64,000 bases of DNA from Cyathus striatus (GCA_025738555.1 JAOVFP010000001.1:8432001-8496000), one strand, 5' to 3'. Positions 1-12,590 are shown, counted from the stretch's first letter. Notes: a model not told the origin generated them from the letters alone. Translations and numbers: made by a program.

Positions 1-24
1 TATTAAAATGACAAAGTAAAAACT

Positions 25-338
25 TGTTAGATATTCTGGGTTGCACAGCTTCTTTGACAGCTGTCACTTGTCACCTGTCATACTTGACAGTTCTGTGATT
101 GACAGATACTTGATTGACAGATATTGATTGACAGATTGACAGCTGTCAGTGACCTTAGTTACAGGACTTTGGTTGGACTTTGGTAGACACACCCAGTATA
201 TAAACACTCTGTAACTTGGTGGTTGTTAACAAGTTTCCTCCCCATCTGTGTCTGTGTCTGTGTTTGTGTTTGAGTCTTTCCTCCATTATCACACTCTATT
301 CTCACAACCACCCCCTCTATTCCTTGTTACTTCTGACA
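25..338 (+). mobile_element. Solo LTR, copy 1
   Basis: A 314-bp unit beginning TGTTAG and ending CTGACA, flanked by the perfect 5-bp direct repeat AAACT (20-24 and 339-343). A near-identical unit lies at 7422-7734 with a different flanking duplication. It contains a TATATAAA box (about 197-204) followed by a pyrimidine-rich tract, as in an LTR promoter. No gag-pol sequence lies beside it, so it is read as a solo LTR left by recombination. The plus orientation is assumed from the TATA box. The interior has many GACAG/CTGTCA motifs. Confidence 0.85.
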
Positions 339-530
339 AAACTATAATGGTTAGTCTGGATATGAGAGATGGTGAGATCATTATGATAGAATTGAATACT
401 TTGGAAATATTTAACAACTGAACAGAAAAGGACATGTAGTAAAAGAACCACATATGGATAACAAATGTGAAAGAATGGTGAGTATATGTGATTTCATATC
501 ACATCTAACTCACATGTCTCAGTCATTAGC

Positions 531-1324
531 CACACTCAAAGTTGAGCTACCACTTTGGTAGCTCAGGCTACAGAAAGTGGTAGGTGGCAGTGCACCTGTC
601 TAAAACAGTGAATTTGAGAGTCTGATGCATTCAATGTTATGCTGCCTATCCTGATTGCATTATATAATAATAAATATTGCTCATTCTTGCTCCCAACTTG
701 CTCTACACACTTATATCTTTTGCTATTTTTCACTTGGAAACTCAAGAAGAAGCCATTGAGGCTTATATATTTTGTGTGCTGCTTTGAGATAATTTAAATC
801 CACCAGAAACTCTTGAAGAAGCCCTGGGATGCAGGTACTTGTGTAGTTTCATCAGACATAACAAATATTATGTAATTATGTGAATGGAAGCAAAGGAGTA
901 AGGGGTTACTACTGTATATATAGAAATGACTGTGGATGTGTGTTGTTAAATATGGCTCAGCTCAGCTAAGTGGCTAAGCCACAGCTACATCTACATATTA
1001 GGAAGTTTGCAAAGTAAAAGCCTATAGTGGCTGAAAAATAGCTGTATACCTATGAAATATATATTTTATTTATCTACATGTTGAGTGCAGATGTACTGAC
1101 ATTAAAATTATAGCAATAGAACCAACCTGAGAATAAAAACAGGACATACAAAGCGGAAGTAAATAAATTACATAATATAGTTCTGCAGCTGTGAACAGCA
1201 CTATCACAGAGTGTCACAGCTTTGTCACATTGGACTCTCAAATTCACCACTTTAGGCAGGTGCACTGCCACCTACCACTTTCTGTAGCCCAAGCTACCAA
1301 AGTGGTAGCTCAACTTTGAGTGTG
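531..1324. mobile_element. TIR element (MITE-like, about 0.8 kb)
   Basis: About 100 bp at the left end (CACACTCAAAGTTGAGC onward) is repeated in inverted orientation at the right end, finishing GAGTGTG. The arms also hold a shorter inner palindrome around CTACCACTTTGGTAG. The interior is AT-rich and holds no credible gene. No clear target duplication was seen, so the exact ends could be off by a few bases. A non-autonomous DNA transposon is the likely identity. Confidence 0.75.
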
Positions 1325-2539
1325 ACTATTATATGATCATGATGCTTGCATTAACTATTGGTTATTCTGATATCTTCAACAAATATATTGAGTCACTATA
1401 TGCTTACTCTATATGATTACATGATACTTCTACACTGTCATATGTGTTTCACCTCTCTGATTTATATATTATAGTTCTTTTAGTATTAGTATTCATTCAT
1501 ATATATGAAACCCCCTCCTGTACATCTCTGCACTTTCATGGGTAAATATGGTACAACCCAATGTAGTTAAGAATTAGAGTATGTACAAAAATATGTCATT
1601 TGGCTAATTAATGTTCATATTTAGAAAATAATTATGAATCAGGCACATATCAAATCCATGAGCATTATTGAGTATATAACAATAAGACATATGTAGAATA
1701 TCATACAAAAATCGGTTACCATACCAATGTATGAACAAATCCTGAATTGGGGCACACATTTGTCCCTTGATCCTATCATATTCTCACATCTGTCACACAT
1801 ATCACACTTCCATCTCATATCACTTGCTTGTCAAGATACTCTCCTTGTTCAAAAATAAAATTGCACTTTTGCTTTCATTTGCACACCCCACAGTCACACA
1901 TATCATACATGTCACATGAAAAGGTCACATGAAAAGTGCTCACTAAGTGATTCACATGCATTACAAATTATATGACAAAGGCACTTGACTACTTTATGAA
2001 AATTACATTTTCTCTTACTGTTTACCTGTATTAGTTGAATTCAATATTCATAGCACTAGGCTGAAATCACATTGTGTCAACACTACTTTCTGGCAATCAC
2101 AATGTTATGTTTTAATAAGCCAGTCAGGTTCTATAGTAGACATAACTGTACTTAGATACTAATTTTGTCTAACTAATATTAATATGTATCATGTATCTTC
2201 ATCACATGTTACCTGGTCTGGTTATGTTGACTTATCTATATCTTCTATTCAATTATTACTTCTATTGTCACATCACTTATATCTTTGTCACACTTTCCAT
2301 CAGCCAATCAGATGTTTTTCTTAACTGACCAATGGGCTATATGATTTCTTGTGTCCCTCTTAACAGTGCCCACTACTGTTCAATTTTCATTGTTACAGAA
2401 TTGCAAATATCTGCTGTGTGATCATTTCATTACATTTACTATTAGATTTTGAAACATAAAATGTGACATATATGAGATGTCTGACTAACATAATACTGTA
2501 AAATTGCAACTTGTGATAAATTCTATACCATTTTAATAC
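1325..2539. other. AT-rich non-coding stretch
   Basis: No credible gene. Part of it (about 1775-1980) is enriched in CACA/TCACA motifs. CpG is nearly absent. Confidence 0.6.
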
Positions 2540-2548
2540 AGCCACATG

Positions 2549-2790
2549 TCAGAAAGCATCAAATGATATCAAAATTTTGCCTATTTCAAACTGATTTAAA
2601 TGGTACAGTATTACAAATGAGAGATGTGTGACATGTGAACAAAATGTGAATAAATGTGATGTGTCTAAAAGTGTGATATGTGGTGAAAAAGTGTGTGTGA
2701 CAAAATGTGAAGTGTGAAAATGTGTGACATGTGTAAAAGTGTGACATGTGTAAAAGTGTGACATGTGTGACACAATGTGATATACATGAC
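2549..2790. repeat. Degenerate TGTGACA / CACATGT satellite
   Basis: Short irregular repeats such as AAAAGTGTGACATGTG recur through this stretch. The open frames on the minus strand are translations of the repeat (His/Thr/Cys-rich) and are not genes. The same kind of motif occurs in the arms of the elements at 4679-6595 and 17576-21382. Confidence 0.7.
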
Positions 2791-2827
2791 AACCTATTAT
2801 GTCATCTGCATGACCTAATAATTACTT

Positions 2828-3232
2828 ATAAGTGTGTGAGAATATTTTGCTAATCTTTTAGTAAATGATCACATTTGGGTGTGGGAACAATCTCCTAGTC
2901 CTATCATAAATGATCATATTTGAGCATGGGAGTATTCTGCTAGTATTATTGTAAATGATCACATTTGATTGTGAGAATATTCTGGTGGTAATATGTAAAT
3001 GATCACATTTGAGTGTGTGAATACTGTGGTAGTCCTATTGTAAATGATCAGATACGAGCATGGGAACAATCTGCTAGTATTATAGTAAATTATCACATTT
3101 GAGCATGAGCAATTAGCTAGTTCTATGTAAATGATCATATTTCAGCATGGGAACAATCTGCTAGTATTATAGTAAATGATTACATTTGAGTGTGAGCAAT
3201 TAACTAGTTCTATGTAAATGATCACATTTGGA
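2828..3232. repeat. Minisatellite, 42-45-bp unit, about nine copies
   Basis: Units begin AAATGATCACATTTG and recur at about 2863, 2908, 2953, 2997, 3042, 3087, 3129, 3174 and 3216, with a partial unit before the first. Two unit lengths occur: about 45 bp with a GGGAACAATCTGCTAGT core and 42 bp with a GAGCAATTAGCTAG core. They alternate towards the right end, suggesting later duplication of a two-unit block. Confidence 0.85.
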
Positions 3233-3751
3233 GTCAAGGTGAACATAGGATGTGGTTTGTGCATGCCAAAATTGTAGTTTAATAGAACCACATATTCATA
3301 ATTTTTGAAAATGTAGTGTAGTATGGCTACTTTCCTAATACAGACATAGTCTTATATTGCTACAAGTTGTTGAAAGCTCTAATAAAATCGGGTGACGGCA
3401 TATATTGTGGGGGTAAACGCACATGGTAAACGACGTAATGTACAGATTTAAATACAAAACATGTACTACATAAAAGGCATAGTTAGGTGGCATAGAATAA
3501 AATGGAAGACATACAGCTGAAACATAGTAGTGCGAGTGGGGATTATTGAGACATTTGAATATGGATGTCTCTGATATTCCAACACAAGTGTTTTACTATT
3601 AAACATCATGCTGACTAATATCTAGCTTACCATGCATGGAGGTACATAGGTATGTACCTGTCATTTGGTATATTTTATGTACCACTCTGGAATGGCACAT
3701 CACATACTACCTATCTGGTTTTTGTAGTGCAGGTGAAATGCCTGCTCTACA

Positions 3752-4190
3752 GAAGGTGGCTTCTGAAATGGTGGTAGGTCGTCTCTGACACTGAATGAGA
3801 ACAATTTGACTTCATATTCAATTGCATCCTCAGCTGGTGCTATAGCAGTAGTGTTCACATTATCCTGTCAAATTTTTGCAAGGAAATAGCTGCTTACAGT
3901 ATAAGTAAATGTTATTGTGTTGCAATTGATGTTTGAGCTGAAGTGTGAGTATGAAGATGCCAAATGATTGCATAATGATGATAAATCATAGCATGGTGAA
4001 TAGGAAGCAAGGTCGCATTTGACCAATCGGATGGGGGGAGAAATCTTTCTCTTCCCCCTCACTGAGAAGGCCCTGCTGCTCTGTATATGATGAGGTATCA
4101 GAAGGAGACATGGGGAGTAAAGAACATGCAGATTCAACAAGGTATATTTCCTATATTTCATGAAACAGCTATAGCCCAGTTGTCCAATAA
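3752..4190 (-). pseudogene. UstYa-like gene fragment (5' part)
   Basis: This stretch is a diverged copy of 50160-50590, the first exon, first intron and start of exon 2 of the intact UstYa-like gene on the same strand. Most differences I checked replace CG in the intact copy by TG or CA here (for example around 3905-3960). The copy stops abruptly at 3752, where a hairpin motif (3729-3745) and TCTACA (3746-3751) take over. The later exons with the two HxxHC motifs are missing. It is a non-functional duplicate. Confidence 0.8.
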
Positions 4191-4678
4191 ACCCTAAGGC
4201 TGGCTGTTGCCAGCAAAGCCTACTACTACTTTCTCATTCTTACACATTCATTACTTCTATTTCTATACTAACTCTGTGTGAACTGTAACTACTCTGTAAC
4301 GAAAAGAATACCAGGTTAAGACATCGAGTAAACATTAATTTTTGATTCCAAAGGTAGGAAATTGAATTTGGAAATCTAACACAACATCACACAAGTCTTG
4401 AACAGAAAGTGAGCACTGCATAAAGCATTCAAGTAATAAAGAATTAAGCTTGTGAACAACTACTAACTAGTTAGGTAATATCCCATAATACTGTGACACA
4501 AACCAACACTATGCTTGCACAAGTTGCACTATGCGAAACAAAATATTCACCAGACACAACATGAATCGAAAAACATGCCATGATGATATTGCAGTGTTGT
4601 GCACAACAGCAGCATCTTCAAAATGAAAGGGGGTGGCAGAGAGGGATGGCAGAAAAAATCTTGTATGTGTCACTCCCA
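4191..4678. other. Non-coding stretch
   Basis: No gene recognised. The sequence is AT-rich and lacks strong internal repeats until the TCTCA repeats of the next element. Confidence 0.5.
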
Positions 4679-6595
4679 CACATGTCTCAACTGACTCTCA
4701 TCTGACTCTCACCTGACTCTCATCTAAGTCTCAATAGTCTCACCTGACTCTCATTTGACTCTCAACTAAGTCTCAGTAGTCAGGTTAGACTCTCATCTGA
4801 CTATCATTTGACTCTCAACTAAGTCTCAGAAGTCAGCTGAGAGTCTAAACTAGGTCTCAACTGAGTCTCAAAAGTCAACAGAGAGTCTCATTAGAGTCAG
4901 TTGAGAGTTAATTGAGAGTTTGTTTGTTGAATAAGCAAGTTGTCAATACATTATTGGTGATCAATGTGACAAGGGAAAGCATGACATGTTGGAAAAAGCA
5001 GGACATGCTGGAAAATATTGGAAAAGTGTGACATGTGTGACATGTTGGAAAATGTTGGAAAAAGTGTAATATGTCTTGTCACTCTTGTCACAACCTGACT
5101 AGTCATTACACTTGTCACAGTATCATAGCCATCACACTTGTCACACTTTTTCCAACATTTTCTAGCATGTCATGCTTCTTTCAATATGCCACACATGTCA
5201 CACTTTTTCCTGTATATCTCACTCCTCCATGAAATCAGGTGAAGTCCAGGTGGACTCTACTGAACTCAAGTGCTTAAGCTGTACCTAGACTCTATTGTTA
5301 CAGTTGTGAAGAGGTGATTAGTCGGTTGGGTGTACCTAGTCAAAGAATAAATATGCAAGTCGATCGAGATGTCTGTCCGATCTGGGGTGTTCTAAGGTGA
5401 AGGAAAATTGATTAGATTTTGTAGAATAACTACAGGTGTTTAAATACTAGAAAACTAATAATCTAAAATAAGTAAGACTAATTATATTGGATGAAAGATG
5501 TAAAAGGAAAAGTGTGAAACATTAGAAATAAATAGGAAACTCAGTAAGATAGTCCAATGTGTTGAGGTTTGCGAGGGGATAAGTTTTCCAAACATCAGGG
5601 TCTGGTGTTGGTGCCGATGTCGGAGCTATTTTGAGAGTTCTACATGTCACAGGAGTTTGGTATAGTGTCAGAACGGTGAACAAAGAGGTATAATTTGAGG
5701 ATAGTATGAAGAGAGCGAGCGGAAGGAGAGGACAGGTTGAGACGAGTGGTGGACACATCAATGATGCATGATGCGTGATTATGTAATCCGATTTGGAACG
5801 TCTTCAGATGTCCGAGATATCGTGTTTCGCATCGCAGGCATTTTGCCTGCTTTACAGTTGTAACATGTTTTCTACAGTTATCATACTTGTCATACATGTG
5901 CGAAAGCGTGACATGTTGAAAATGTTGGAATAAGCATGACATGTGTGACAAGTGTGGGAAAAAGTGTGGCAAGTGTAATGGCTATGATATGTGACACTTT
6001 TCCAATATGTGACACTTTTTCCCACACATGTCTCACACTTTCACACATGTGTGACAAGTTTGATGACTGTAGGAAACATGTTACAACTGTGACAATAGAG
6101 TCTAGGTACAGCTTAGGCACCACACTTTTCCAACATTTTCCAACATGTCACACATGTCACGCTTTTTCCAACATTCTCCAGCATGTCACACTTTTTCCAA
6201 TATTTATCAGCATGTCATGCTTCTTCCAACATATCACTCATGTCATGATTTTTCAACATTTTCTAGCATGTCACACTTTTTCCAACATTTTTCAGCATGT
6301 CACACTTTTCCAGCATTTTCCAATATGTCATGCCTTTCCCTTGTCACATTGATTACTAATAATGTATTGACAACTTGCTTATTCAACTGACAACTATCAC
6401 TGATAGTCTAATGAAAGTCCTATCAATCTAATCTCAGATTACTATTGAGACCTGAGTGAGAGAGGTTTGAGTTTTGTGAAAATTTATCATCTAACTCTCA
6501 CCTGACTCTCACCTAGCTCTCATCTGACTGTCATTTCAGGCTAAAAATCTCAGCCTACTCTCAACTGACTCTCTGATACTCAGTTGAAACATGTG
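4679..6595. mobile_element. Foldback element with layered repeat arms
   Basis: The two halves are inverted copies. Outer layers (about 4679-4920 and 6400-6595) are ACTCTCA/TCAACTGA repeats. Inner layers (about 4922-5300 and 5862-6395) are GTTGGAAAAAG/GACATG repeats, and a shared block reads TTGAATAAGCAAGTTGTC. The ends begin CACATGTCTCAACTGA and finish with its diverged inverse. A separate 546-bp insertion sits in the left arm at 5308-5853. No transposase gene is present and no target duplication was found. Confidence 0.75.
5308..5853. mobile_element. Hairpin-ended insertion, copy in foldback arm
   Basis: This block interrupts the left arm of the foldback element. The mirrored right arm keeps the unoccupied site (around 6083-6090), which shows the insertion limits. 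The 8-bp sequence ACAGTTGT is present on both sides (5300-5307 and 5854-5861). The block is homologous over most of its length to 44193-44769 in inverted orientation. One end carries the hairpin GCAGGCATTTTGCCTGC (5834-5850). It holds no intact gene, although a frame on the minus strand reads similarly in both copies. Confidence 0.8.
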
Positions 6596-7421
6596 GCTAA
6601 GTTTAATGATCTTGAAAAATCTAACAAAATATGAAGTTCCAAGTGTTGAAAAAGTTGCTGCCACCATAAATTGGTTGCCATCACCATAACTTGATTGTGT
6701 CACATCTACAACAGTGCTGTATCTAAACTGGATCACTGTAATTGCTTGATATTTCTACTCTTTTGGTGTAGTAATAAATATAATATGTGCTACATAGCAT
6801 GTAGTGCCATTAGATACTACTATTCACATTATTTTTTATCTTTTCTCTATGTTCTTATCATCTGAAATTCCCATGCTCTTCTCAGCACTCTTCTGCCTTC
6901 TGAAAAGGTACTGAGAATGCCGAATAAATTTTTCAGTTATGTAGCCCTTTAAATTCCTTGAATACAGTACACCCTCTCGATGTATATGCACTGTAGCTAC
7001 AGAGATGTTTAAGTTGTAATTCTAGTAGTTTATTATACTTATTATTAGTAGGCTTCAATGTAATAAATTCATTCTTTCATGTCACTGAAGTTCAGTACTT
7101 AAATCTGCAGAGCACCTAGTTTTTACCATGCATGCTCAAGATATATTTAATAGTTGTAAAAGGCCTATTTCTAAGTCAAACTAATTGTAAATAAAGTATA
7201 TATACTTGTACTATACTATTGTAGTCTTATTGCCCTGTAGATAAAGTTTCTGAACAAGATAAACACCCTGATATTGAAGAATAAAAATTTAATTTCATGC
7301 TCAAGACTTTACTTCACACACAGGATCTGAATTTTCATGGCCACTGCAGCATCAGTATTTATTTTCATATGAATAAACATTACATCTATACTGTGACATA
7401 CATCTGTGAGTATGAATATAA
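6596..7421. other. Non-coding stretch with repeat fragments
   Basis: About 6633-6700 is an inverted copy of 8640-8715. About 7130-7320 (from GTTGTAAAAGGCCTATTTCT to the GATATTGAAGAATAA region) is a diverged copy of about 60040-60220, part of the CACGCTCA element near the right end. No gene recognised. Confidence 0.6.
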
Positions 7422-7734
7422 TGTTAGATATTCTGGGTTGCACAGCTTCTTTGACAGCTGTCACTTGTCACCTGTCATACTTGACAGTTCTGTGATTGAC
7501 AGATACTTGATTGACAGATATGTGATTGACAGATTGACAGCTGTCAGTTACCTTAGTTACAGGACTTTGGTTGGACTTGGTAGACACACTCAGTATATAA
7601 ACACTCTGTAACTTGGTAGTTGTTAACAAGTTTCCTCCCCATCTGTGTCTGTGTCTGTGTTTGTGTTTGAGTCCTTGCTCTTTATCATCCTCTTATCTCT
7701 CATCTACTCCCCTTCTCACTTGTTACTTCTGACA
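7422..7734 (+). mobile_element. Solo LTR, copy 2
   Basis: Same family as 25-338: it starts TGTTAG, ends CTGACA and is flanked by the perfect 5-bp duplication TATAA (7417-7421 and 7735-7739). Similarity is high up to the pyrimidine-rich stretch near 7680 and looser after it. It carries the same TATATAAA box. It sits beside a fragment of the CACGCTCA element. No internal retrotransposon region is nearby. Confidence 0.85.
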
Positions 7735-8721
7735 TATAATACTTTTATGTACACTCACTCTCAATTAGTCTTTATGCTTCTTTCCTATAAATTGAAAGTG
7801 AACTTGAGTGTGATAAGCATGAGCGTGAATGTGAATATTTTAGAGCAGGTGAGTGTTATTTTCATTATGTAATCAGCTGATGTGTGTGTCGACATGTTTG
7901 TTTGTATTTGTGTTCACATGCACACACACACTCTCTCTCTCTCATTTTCCCTCCAATGTCGACACTCCTGCATCACCCTCAACACTGCTAATACACAGCA
8001 GGACTCAAGATTGTCAGTATCCCGCTTTACCAAGTCCTGCTGAATGCTGCAAAATGGTTTACTGAAGGCCGTCATTATTAAACTGAGTTCTTTATCAGTG
8101 CTCCTTTACAGCTAATTATAACAAAAGTAAGTGAAACTAAATAGAGAAGTGGAAGAAGTTCTGCAAGTACAATAGTGTTCATATATTGCTTTGCATAGAG
8201 GGAACTGTACAGAACATTAAGTAAGCTACAACTGAGCTACAATGTAATTATTAAATTCAGATGATATTGAGATCACATTGTGATATTTACTGAAAAGAAG
8301 TAAACCAAGAGATGTTTATGTACCTATTACAAATCTCAGTGGTGCATACTGCAACACTGCTCATATTGTTGCACATATGTCCATAGACTCAAATAGGTCA
8401 TAACGAGTGAGCAAATGCATGATATTTTATGTGTATACTCACTTCATCGAAACATGGGAATCCCATTTGTATCAAGAGAAGGTTAGATTGAAGTTCAATT
8501 TACATGGTATATACAAAATTTAATGGTCTTATACAATGCAGTTATGAGAAATTTATGTGAATAGTATGTAATGACATCAAAAAAGTACAGAAAAGATAGA
8601 ATTTTGAAGTTACAGTCTGGATGCAGCACCTTGTAGATACAGTACAATCAATTTATGGCAACGGCAACCAATTTATGGTGGCAGCAACTTTTTCAACACT
8701 TGGAACTTCATAACTATGATG
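7735..8721. other. Non-coding stretch
   Basis: It contains a (CA)n-(CT)n microsatellite at about 7917-7944. The right end (about 8640-8715) is the inverted partner of 6633-6700. No gene recognised. Confidence 0.55.
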
Positions 8722-9950
8722 CTCCATCCATTACAGCTGTTTGCTGAATGATGTAGCACCCAGGTTGACAGCACACATAGACTGAGTTGGTCAGCTCATC
8801 CATCCAAGCCCAGGGACATGGCTGCCTCAGCAACTATTCCTCAAGAAGTATATAACACCTGTGGTTGCCCCAGCACCAGTTTTATTCTTAGACCTTCACC
8901 AAGTAAACTGTATGTGATCTGTGGAATATACTATCATCTTGTTGATGAATTTATAAGTGGAGAATGTGAGCAGAGAGAAGATATTAAAGGGTAGCTAATT
9001 GTTAACTGAATATGTGATTCCCCTCTTTACATGTAGCCCACAGTGCCTAAACCACCCTTTTGCCTTCACAGATGTAACCTTAAATATAATGTCCCATATC
9101 ATTGCATATGCATTCGTGGTATGCTCCCCTGTGACATTGCTGAGAACATAGTCCACGATTGAAATGAAGCCATACTTTGACACAAGAAAATGCCTCTTCA
9201 ATTGGACAAGTATGAGTATGCAAGGACAAATTCAAGTTGTATTCCACTACAAATCAAGTTTCAGGAAGGGTTGAATTGTATTTATAATAGCCTGCAGGCA
9301 CGCCTTTCTTTTATCATTTCACACTGGTTTGCAGACTTTCAGATCCACATGTTATTCATGATAACTACTGAGTTGTGCAGTGAGAAATGACTCATTTGTT
9401 CCAGTAGGCCTTTGATAAAGTGCAAGAATCTCCCAGCAATGACCGAGGATTTGAAAATGTCGAGATATTACCCAATGCCATTGAGGGAAAGAGTGTGTAC
9501 CATTGAGTTCCTACAGGAATGTAAGTTGCTCAGATCATAACGAAAAATATACAGACAATTTACCATTGTCCATGCACGAAAAATTGTGGTTAGACACTCT
9601 CCATCCATTCAAAGCCCATCCACTCTCTTGATGCACAGAATAACCTTTTCATGTGGCTTCCATCAACAAAGAATGCATTCAGACAATTATGTTCTTGATA
9701 TCATGAGAGCTGAAGTGCTGAAGTGTTGGATTCCAGCATGAAGGTAGAATGTAGTGGGTATGAAGACAGAGCTACAAGTTAGCATTAAGCAGGTGGAGTG
9801 GTCTGGTGGAGTGGACTAGTTAGAGGCGTAACCAGTTGGTTGGCTAAGGACTCTGCAGTGTTAAGCCAATCAATTCAGCTATGTGTGCTGTCAAGCTGGG
9901 TGCTACATCATTCAGCAAACAGCTGTAAATCAAGATCATTAATCGGCAAG
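8722..9950. mobile_element. Element with 80-bp inverted ends, unknown type
   Basis: About 80 bp at 8722-8800 (TACAGCTGTTTGCTGAATGATG onwards, containing CAGCACACATAG) returns inverted at about 9865-9945. The DNA between has weak open frames on both strands (for example minus 8995-9201 and plus 9190-9390) that I do not recognise. A decayed DNA transposon is the likeliest reading. No target duplication was identified. Confidence 0.5.
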
Positions 9951-10914
9951 CAACTCAACAAAGAGCAGAATTTAATTTTAGTTGATGGGTAACCAAAATA
10001 GATATTGATTACTTTCGGAACAGTCAAGTGATCCAGTCTTTCACGTCTTGCAGCCCACTGCTCCTTTCCATTTCTGTTTTTTTTCCAGTTCTGTTATTTT
10101 TCAGGATGATGTGGATGAGGTGAAGGTCTGGTGGGGTGGTTAGTGTGTGGTTTGGAAGGGAGGGGCTTATGGTTGTTGTCATTGTGGGGTTGGTGGTTTG
10201 TCTGTTGTAGTATTTGTGAGCTGAGTAATGATTTAGTTTGAGGAAAGGAAATTCCTGTGTCTTGTGGTCGGAGGGCCTGTATTTATAAATTTTGAAGTGT
10301 GGTGAGGGTAGGAGTTTTAATTAAGATATGTTGATATCAATGCACTGTAAACATGCTTAACTGCAAGTGTTGGTGTTACTAAAGGGCAGCTTGACTTATT
10401 GTTTATTCTTCTGGGTGGGGTGTACTGTCGAACTATCAGGGCCCTAAGGCTAGCTTTGTAGGCTTTCTATGAGCAGTGGACAGGCTCGTGACCTTCCAAA
10501 AAAGGCACACTTCACACACAACTAATAATACCATATACTATAAAATTCAATTGATTATCAGTATGAGCACATCACTGTACACTGCTGTAATGTTATGCTG
10601 ATCAACTATCTTCATGCAATATTGTTACATATGCAACTGTTGTGGAGGAGGATATGTGCTTGGATGTATCATCTTGACAAAGAAATCATGCCAGTGGGTG
10701 CACATCCATCCAACCCTTCAGATCCAGTGAGCTCACAAGAGAGTGAATTTGGGGGGACATGCAAAGCTGGTATTCTCAAAGTGTATGTATGACAGATATA
10801 GAACCATGGTAATGAATGAGTGAACTATTTGTAATCGACAATGAGGAGATGGTGAGGTATGGAAATGAAAGAATGAAAACCGCATTTTTATTATGCAGGC
10901 AGAATGGAGCTCTT
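9951..10914. other. Non-coding stretch with a GT-rich segment
   Basis: The segment about 10090-10300 is strongly G/T-biased on the plus strand. No gene family was recognised. Confidence 0.4.
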
Positions 10915-10919
10915 TGTGC

Positions 10920-11200
10920 TCCCCCCCCCCTTACATGTGAATTTCACATGAATTAGTGAAGTTCATGTGAAATTCACATGAAATTCATGTGAACTTTTTA
11001 CCCACTATTTTTTTAATTTTTGGGTGATGATGCCGCAAATTATTTCACATGAATTTCATGCAAACTTCACATGAACTTCATCTATTCACATGAATTTCAG
11101 GTGAAAGATTCACCTAATATTCATGTGAATTCTCACATTCCAAATTCACATTCACTCTAAATGTATGTGAAATTCATGTGTAATTCACATGAAGTGCGAA
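10920..11200. repeat. TTCACATGAA palindrome cluster
   Basis: The palindrome TTCACATGAA and close variants occur more than ten times in 280 bp, starting after a C11 run. Such short-palindrome clusters are typical of the subterminal part of non-autonomous DNA transposons. No longer inverted ends were defined. Confidence 0.65.
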
Positions 11201-11379
11201 TGGAATATTACTCTTACTATATAACACTATATAACCTTATTTCTCTAAGGTACTATATGCTATATACTCACCCTATACTCTCTACCCGCCAATTTTTTTG
11301 TGCAATATCAAATAACTTCCCACATTGTTGTTCAAGGTAATAGATACCTTAGGTGTTCAGCAGGAAGTGACTTTATTCG

Positions 11380-11665
11380 TACCTAGCACCTGGGGGTCGA
11401 GGGATACTGATTGTATGTATTCCTGCAAACTCCTATGATATGGGATGTACAGTGAAGACTGTAAATGGGAAATGAACTGTGGGGCTTTGCTAGGTTTGCT
11501 TAGAACTTGGCCCATGACTAGTGTGGTACAGCGAAGGCTGTAAATAAGAGATGAACTGTGGGAGTTTCTAGAGTATACGGCTAAAGCTGTATATGGTAAC
11601 AACAACTGCTAGAAACACTAGGAAAGCTTGTATGTACAGCGAAGGCTGTATATAAAGATTAGTGC
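11380..11665. repeat. Interspersed GTACAGCGAAGGCTGTA repeats
   Basis: Four imperfect copies of GTACAGCGAAGGCTGTAAATA recur at about 11448, 11524, 11573 and 11635. The first two are each followed by a related AAATGAACTGTGG block. Each copy has a small inverted core (TACAGC..GCTGTA). It may be the control region of a retroelement, but no coding region was found nearby. Confidence 0.5.
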
Positions 11666-12281
11666 TGTGATGAAGGTCGAAACGAAGTTGAGGGCCTTGG
11701 TTGTTTCTGACTGTAGCTTGGTGGCTGCAGCGCATAAACTAATATGTGCTGTTACTGAATAGATATGATAAAAGTGATGTTGAGATTCGATACGTTGAGT
11801 TGAGCTGTGTTACGTTGAGTTGAGTTGAGTTACTTTGATATTACTGTGAATTTATTTATATGGTGAGTTGTGCTGTGTCATTTATGTTAATAATAGAACT
11901 GAAGAAAAGCACAATAGATTCTGTATCTAATGTGTAAGAATAACTACTGGGGATGGACTGGTGAGTAAGATCCTAGCTAGTGACAGGCTATTTGGTAATG
12001 GATAAAACTACTGTCTAAGGCTCAATTCCTCTCTCCTTTTATGCTCTTTTCCTCCTACTGCTGACTAATCCTATCCAAAACCAATCCTGCATTGTCCTTC
12101 AAATTTGGTAATGGTGGATCCATTGTCTTGAGGTGGAGGCTGTGCAGAACAATGGTGTTCAAGGAGATGAGTCAGGTCTTGAACAATGGTGACAGAAATA
12201 GTATCACATTGTTCTGGTGATGAACAATGGAATTCTATTTATAGATCCCAGCAAACAATGGGCATGAAGACAATGGGTGAA

Positions 12282-12590
12282 TAGGAGGACATTGTTCTGC
12301 ACAATGGGTGCAAAAGAACAATGGAGTCCTATTATTAGAAACAATGGCATAACCTTGGTAAGTGAATGCATAGGCATTGTTCTGAACAATGGGTGTGAGG
12401 AACAATGGGGTTCTATTATTAGAAACAATGGCATGTCCTTAGTAATCGAATGCATAGGCATTGTTCTTGAACAATGGGTGTGAAGAACAATGGGGTTCTA
12501 TTATTAGAAACAATGGCATGTCCTTGGTAATCGAATGCATAGGCATTGTTCTTGAACAATGGGTGTGAAGAACAATGGTGTCCTATTTTT
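12282..12590. repeat. Tandem repeat, about 83-bp unit
   Basis: Three to four head-to-tail copies of a unit of about 83 bp, each with a palindrome CATTGTTCTTGAACAATG and a block ending GAATGCATAGG. The last two copies are nearly identical. The open frames here read the repeat and are not genes. More diverged CAATGG copies extend left to about 12120. Confidence 0.8.

Noticed and set aside
5936..6352. Open frames of 77-138 codons with Cys/His/Thr/Phe repeats
   Set aside because: They translate the GTTGGAAAAAG/CACATG repeats of the foldback arm, and several frames on both strands are open in the same place.
4679..6595. Capture of an F-box gene fragment by the foldback element
   Set aside because: The shared block with 44.2-44.8 kb is better explained as an independent insertion in both places, because the mirrored arm preserves the empty site.
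10920..11200. A CRISPR-like array
   Set aside because: The repeats are a 10-bp palindrome at irregular spacing, and the organism is clearly a eukaryote.
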